Shown: positions 61,044 through 64,000 of the stretch, one piece after another | Position numbering within the stretch: position 1 is the stretch's first letter | Layout: every line of letters starts with the position of its first letter | NCBI RefSeq assembly: GCF_900110755.1 | Contig: NZ_FOFF01000001.1 | Coordinates: 486,153 to 550,152, forward strand | Reading direction: 5' to 3' | Origin: Streptomyces sp. yr375 | Lineage (GTDB): Bacteria; Actinomycetota; Actinomycetes; Streptomycetales; Streptomycetaceae | Length of the DNA: 64,000 nt | Made by a program: the position numbers and the translations under genes | Notes under the pieces: generated by a model | What the model was told of the DNA's origin: nothing | What the model saw: only the letters and a program-made list of their open reading frames with translations | The model's database searches: none

Positions 61044-61433
61044 GGGAGGGCCGCTACCGCTCCAGCGGCACCCGGATGTCGAGCACGCACACGTCGTCGC
61101 GGCCCTCGGGGTCCAGCATCGTGCCGAGTAGCCGGTCCAGTGGGGCCCGGCCGGCCGTGCCGCGGTGGGCGGCGACCCGGGCGAGCCGCTTCAGGCCCCG
61201 GTCGATGCTCTCGGCGGGCCGTTCGACCCGCACCGGCGCGGGCGACGACTGAGGGCCGCTACCGCTCCAGTGGCACCCGGATGTCGAGTACGCACACGTC
61301 GTCGCGGCCCTCGGGGTCGAGCATCGTGCCGAGCAGCCGGTCCAGTGGGGCCCGGCCGGCCGTGCCGCGGTGGGCGGCGACCCGGGCGAGCCGCTCCAGG
61401 CCCCGGTCGATGCTCTCGGCGGGCCGTTCGACC
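61020..61433. repeat. Tandem duplication of about 207 bases at a convergent gene junction
   Basis: Copy 1 (61020-61228) and copy 2 (61229-61433) each carry the 3' end of the peptidoglycan-binding gene followed by the antisense 3' end of a SpoIIE-type phosphatase gene. They differ by a 4-base insertion in copy 1 and five substitutions; four of the five are third-position synonymous in the phosphatase frame. Confidence 0.93.
61054..61228 (-). pseudogene. Remnant of the phosphatase 3' end (duplicated)
   Basis: The reading frame encodes about 57 residues matching the phosphatase C-terminus (for example LDRLLGTMLDPEGRDDVCVL) and the same end VPLER. Only one residue differs (GLK for GLE). No start of its own. 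Confidence 0.85.
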
Positions 61434-63634
61434 AGGCCGTCGGTGTAGAGGAGGAGGCGGTCGCCGGGTTCCAGGCGGAGCTCCGCCTCCTCGTAGCGAG
61501 GTGTGTCGGTCGCGCCGAGCAGGACCCCGGTGGGGCGGTCCAGACAGCGCGCCGCACCGCCGCGTACCAGCAGCGGCGGCGGATGACCGGCCTGCGCCCA
61601 CTTCAGGAGCCGTTCGGCCGGGCTGTAGCGGGCCAGGACCATGGTCGCCGAGCCGTGCGGGTCGCGGGAGTGCAGCAGCAGCGCGTTGAGCCGGGTGAGC
61701 GCCCCCGTCAGCGACGAACCGGTGATGATCATGCCCTTGGCGGTGAACCGCAGCAGGGCCATCGAGGCGACGGCGCCGATGCCGTGCCCGGCGACGTCGC
61801 CGACCACGAACAGGGCGTCGCCGTCGGGCAGTTCGATGGCGCTGAACCAGTCGCCGCCGACGCTGAGGCCGGACTGCGCGGGCAGGTAGGCGATGTCGAC
61901 GCGCAGCCCGGCCAGCCGCACGGGCTGCTTCGGCAGCGGCAGCAGCGCGTCCTGCAACCGGGCCGCGACCGTGCGCTCGGCCTGGAGCACGCCGTGCTGG
62001 GTGAGGATCGCCCGCTCGCTGGCGACGAGCGCGAGTTCGGCGCTGCGCTGCGCGGTCAGGTCCTGGACGAAGCCGTGCACCTCGACGGGCGCGCCGTCGA
62101 CGTCCGCGACCGCCTCGGCGACCACCCGCAGATGCCGGATGCCGTCCCGGGTGACGATCCGGAACGGCACGTCGCACGGCTGCCCGCCGCGCACCAGCTC
62201 CCCGACGGCACGCACCAGCACGGGCACGTCCTCCGGCAGGGCGAGGCGGGGGAAGCGGGCGAGCGGGACGACGCCGTGGGCGGGATCCCGCTCGAAGATG
62301 GTGAAGACCTGGGTGGACCAGTTCGCCTCGCCGGTGACCAGGTTCCAGGTCGCCCAGCCCAGGTTGCCCAGCCGCTGCACGTCCGCCAGCCGCTGTTCCT
62401 GCCGGTCGGAGGGGTCGTGCCGGACCCAGCTCACGACCAGCCCGTCGCCCAGCCGCGCCGCCCGCGCCGAGTACGTGGCCAGCTCGCTCACCCCGGCCAC
62501 CACCTGCTGCCGGGCGAACGGCTCGCCCTCGTACGGCCCTTCGCCGGACAGAGTGTCCAGGCAGCCCTGCCAGAGCGGCTCGTCGGCGATCTCCGGCCGG
62601 CACTCCAGCAGCCGCAGACCGACCAGTTCGCGCCCGCTGCGGCCCACGGTGTCGGAGGTCAGGCCGGTCGCGGCGTCGATGCGGAAGTCCTCGACGCTCC
62701 CCGACGGGGAGCGCAGCGGGGCGAGCAGCACGGCGGCGACCGGCAGCCGGTCGAACACCGTCTGCACGGCGTCCGCGGCCGCCCCCGCCGTAGGAGTGCG
62801 CCGGGCGGCGAACGCTCGCAGCGGGCCCGCGCACAACCGGGCCACGGCCAGCAGGCGGTCCCGGACGTCGGGCGGGAAGACGCCCTCGCGGCGGCGCAGG
62901 ACGCCGAGCGCGACGTCGGCCGTGTCCCCGGTCGCCACGGGCAGCCAGGCGCGTGACCCCCACCGCTCGGGCGGGTCCCCGATCAGCAGGTACCGCTTCG
63001 CGTCCGCGCGGGGGTCCTCCAGCCAGCGCGGCTCGCCGGTGTCCAGGACGTCCAGCGCGGCGATCCCGCCGAGCGGCGGCACCCGGCTCCACTGCGCGGC
63101 GAGCGTGTCGTCGAGGCCGGCGTGCCCTACGAGTTCCAGTCCGCCGGCGGGCAGCCGCGCGTAGATCAGCACGGCGTCGGCGCCCACGTCCGGGGCGAGC
63201 CGGTCGAGCAGGCACCGGGCGAGTTCGTGCGGGGTGCCGACGCGCACGAGGGCCCGGCCCAGACCGCCGAGCACGTCGGCGGCGCTCTCGCCGACCGCCG
63301 GCGCGGGCACGACCGCCCAGGTGGACGCGTCGGGCGCAGTCGGCTCCGGATCGGTGCGGGGGGCCGGGGCGAGGGCGCCGAGGAGGATCCAGCACTCCTC
63401 CAGCAGGGTGCGCCGCGCGCTCTTGGCCCGCCGCAGCAGCTCCTCCTGCGCGGCGTCCGGCGAGCAGCCGAGCTGCGCCATCACCGCGCCCTTGGCGCGC
63501 TCCACCACGGCCGAGGTCGCCGCGAGATCCTGGAGCCGGTCCAACTCCGCGCGCTGGCGCGCCACGACCCGGGTCAGCGCCGCCAGGTCGGGCACGCCGC
63601 CGGACTGCGCGGGCAGGGCGGGTTCGCTCGTCAC
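61259..63634 (-). CDS. ANTAR-GAF-PAS-SpoIIE phosphatase
   Basis: A roughly 791-residue signalling phosphatase. An N-terminal ANTAR-like three-helix region (about 15-75, QRAELDRLQDLAATSAVVERAKGAVMAQLGCSPDAAQEELLRRA) normally binds RNA in antiterminators. GAF (about 110-270), two PAS-like regions (about 280-400 and 415-540, the second with FRIVTRDGIRHLRVVAEAV) and PP2C (about 575-790; GGDWFSAIE, GDVAGHGIGA, AGHPPPLLV, DDVCVLDI) follow. The GTG start has only a weak site. Likely acts on an anti-sigma-factor antagonist. Confidence 0.87.
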   Translation of the reverse strand: MTSEPALPAQSGGVPDLAALTRVVARQRAELDRLQDLAATSAVVERAKGAVMAQLGCSPDAAQEELLRRAKSARRTLLEECWILLGALAPAPRTDPEPTAPDASTWAVVPAPAVGESAADVLGGLGRALVRVGTPHELARCLLDRLAPDVGADAVLIYARLPAGGLELVGHAGLDDTLAAQWSRVPPLGGIAALDVLDTGEPRWLEDPRADAKRYLLIGDPPERWGSRAWLPVATGDTADVALGVLRRREGVFPPDVRDRLLAVARLCAGPLRAFAARRTPTAGAAADAVQTVFDRLPVAAVLLAPLRSPSGSVEDFRIDAATGLTSDTVGRSGRELVGLRLLECRPEIADEPLWQGCLDTLSGEGPYEGEPFARQQVVAGVSELATYSARAARLGDGLVVSWVRHDPSDRQEQRLADVQRLGNLGWATWNLVTGEANWSTQVFTIFERDPAHGVVPLARFPRLALPEDVPVLVRAVGELVRGGQPCDVPFRIVTRDGIRHLRVVAEAVADVDGAPVEVHGFVQDLTAQRSAELALVASERAILTQHGVLQAERTVAARLQDALLPLPKQPVRLAGLRVDIAYLPAQSGLSVGGDWFSAIELPDGDALFVVGDVAGHGIGAVASMALLRFTAKGMIITGSSLTGALTRLNALLLHSRDPHGSATMVLARYSPAERLLKWAQAGHPPPLLVRGGAARCLDRPTGVLLGATDTPRYEEAELRLEPGDRLLLYTDGLVERPAESIDRGLERLARVAAHRGTAGRAPLDRLLGTMLDPEGRDDVCVLDIRVPLER

Positions 63635-63734
63635 GCCTCGAGCATGGCACACCGACCCGGGATCGATCGGGGTCTTACGGCGACGCCCCGGCCAGGCCCG
63701 ATGCCGGTCGGGGCGGTGGCGCGGATCGCCTCGT

Positions 63735-64000
63735 TCAGCGCCCGGAGCCGTGCTCCACGAGGGCCTGGGTGACCGCGCGGACGCTGCGGGCGATGTGCTG
63801 CAACTGCATGACCTCGGCCGCGTACATCTTGATCGTGTGCTCGATGACCGACTCCGGCAGACCGAGCCGGGGCAGGTCGGCGCGGGCCGTCTGCAGCGCG
63901 GTGCGGGCCACCCGGACCTCGTTCTGCACCTGGATCTGCGCATGGCGGGCGAGCAGCACCGGGTGGCGCAGCAGCGCGGGGTAGCTCGCGTAGCGCGCGG
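63735..64000 (-). CDS. C-terminal part of an unrecognised protein (5' end missing)
   Basis: Eighty-seven residues are visible before the stop; the gene continues past the window edge. The segment is helical and polar (LLARHAQIQVQNEVRVARTA, then VIEHTIKMYAAEVMQLQHIA). No motif is recognised. Confidence 0.65.
   Translation of the reverse strand, partial: ARYASYPALLRHPVLLARHAQIQVQNEVRVARTALQTARADLPRLGLPESVIEHTIKMYAAEVMQLQHIARSVRAVTQALVEHGSGR

Overview
The window is high-GC actinobacterial DNA and almost certainly Streptomyces. The GC-rich third codon positions, frequent GTG and TTG starts with GGAGG-type ribosome sites, short 1-4 base gene overlaps, a SapB (ram/amf) cluster, mycothiol-linked formaldehyde detoxification and DmdR/IdeR-type iron boxes all point that way. 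I saw no rRNA, tRNA, CRISPR array, transposase or prophage gene. The window starts inside one gene and ends inside another.

Layout. 1-6138 (minus) is a peptide export operon: a double-glycine precursor with a cysteine-free repetitive core, an HlyD-like fusion protein, a C39-peptidase ABC transporter and a second NHLP-type ABC transporter. 6139-7230 has no gene and carries a 62-base G run and a GATC-rich patch. 7231-8691 is a secreted S1 protease with a Q/N/G-rich tail. 8850-11204 and 19088-21643 are SpoIIE-type phosphatases that bracket, facing outwards, a complete SapB-type lanthipeptide cluster: ramR (plus) and ramC-ramS-ramA-ramB (minus). By eye, the only in-frame TTA codons in the window are in ramR and ramC.

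21.8-31 kb is a mixed region: glycosyltransferase, phosphoesterase, XdhC-like protein, secreted GH5 hydrolase resembling endoglycoceramidases, TetR regulator, macrolide/sterol-type glycosyltransferase, SnoaL-like protein and a small secreted protein. 31.0-43.1 kb is an iron island: a five-gene NRPS-independent siderophore biosynthesis operon (ATP-grasp, IucA/IucC, MFS, IucA/IucC, PLP decarboxylase), a FecCD-type uptake operon, and a divergent FhuF-like reductase. Two iron boxes lie in the divergent promoter region.

43-64 kb is mostly conserved metabolism and envelope genes: multidrug-type ABC exporter, mycothiol-dependent formaldehyde dehydrogenase with a metallo-hydrolase, SDR, L,D-transpeptidase, a 56-residue small protein, membrane-anchored S1 protease, C-S lyase-type aminotransferase, glucarate dehydratase, PPOX oxidoreductase, large secreted alpha/beta hydrolase, Zn-ribbon/OB protein, TetR regulator, FolD, ATP-grasp protein, peptidoglycan-binding protein and an ANTAR-GAF-PAS-SpoIIE phosphatase.

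The points most worth a second look are: one trinucleotide that is both the ramR TTA codon and the ramB stop; two convergent gene junctions (21.6 and 61.1 kb) that are tandemly duplicated with mostly third-position differences; the cysteine-free NHLP substrate; overlapping alternative hairpins at 58.16 kb; and the ATP-grasp-containing siderophore pathway, whose product I cannot name.
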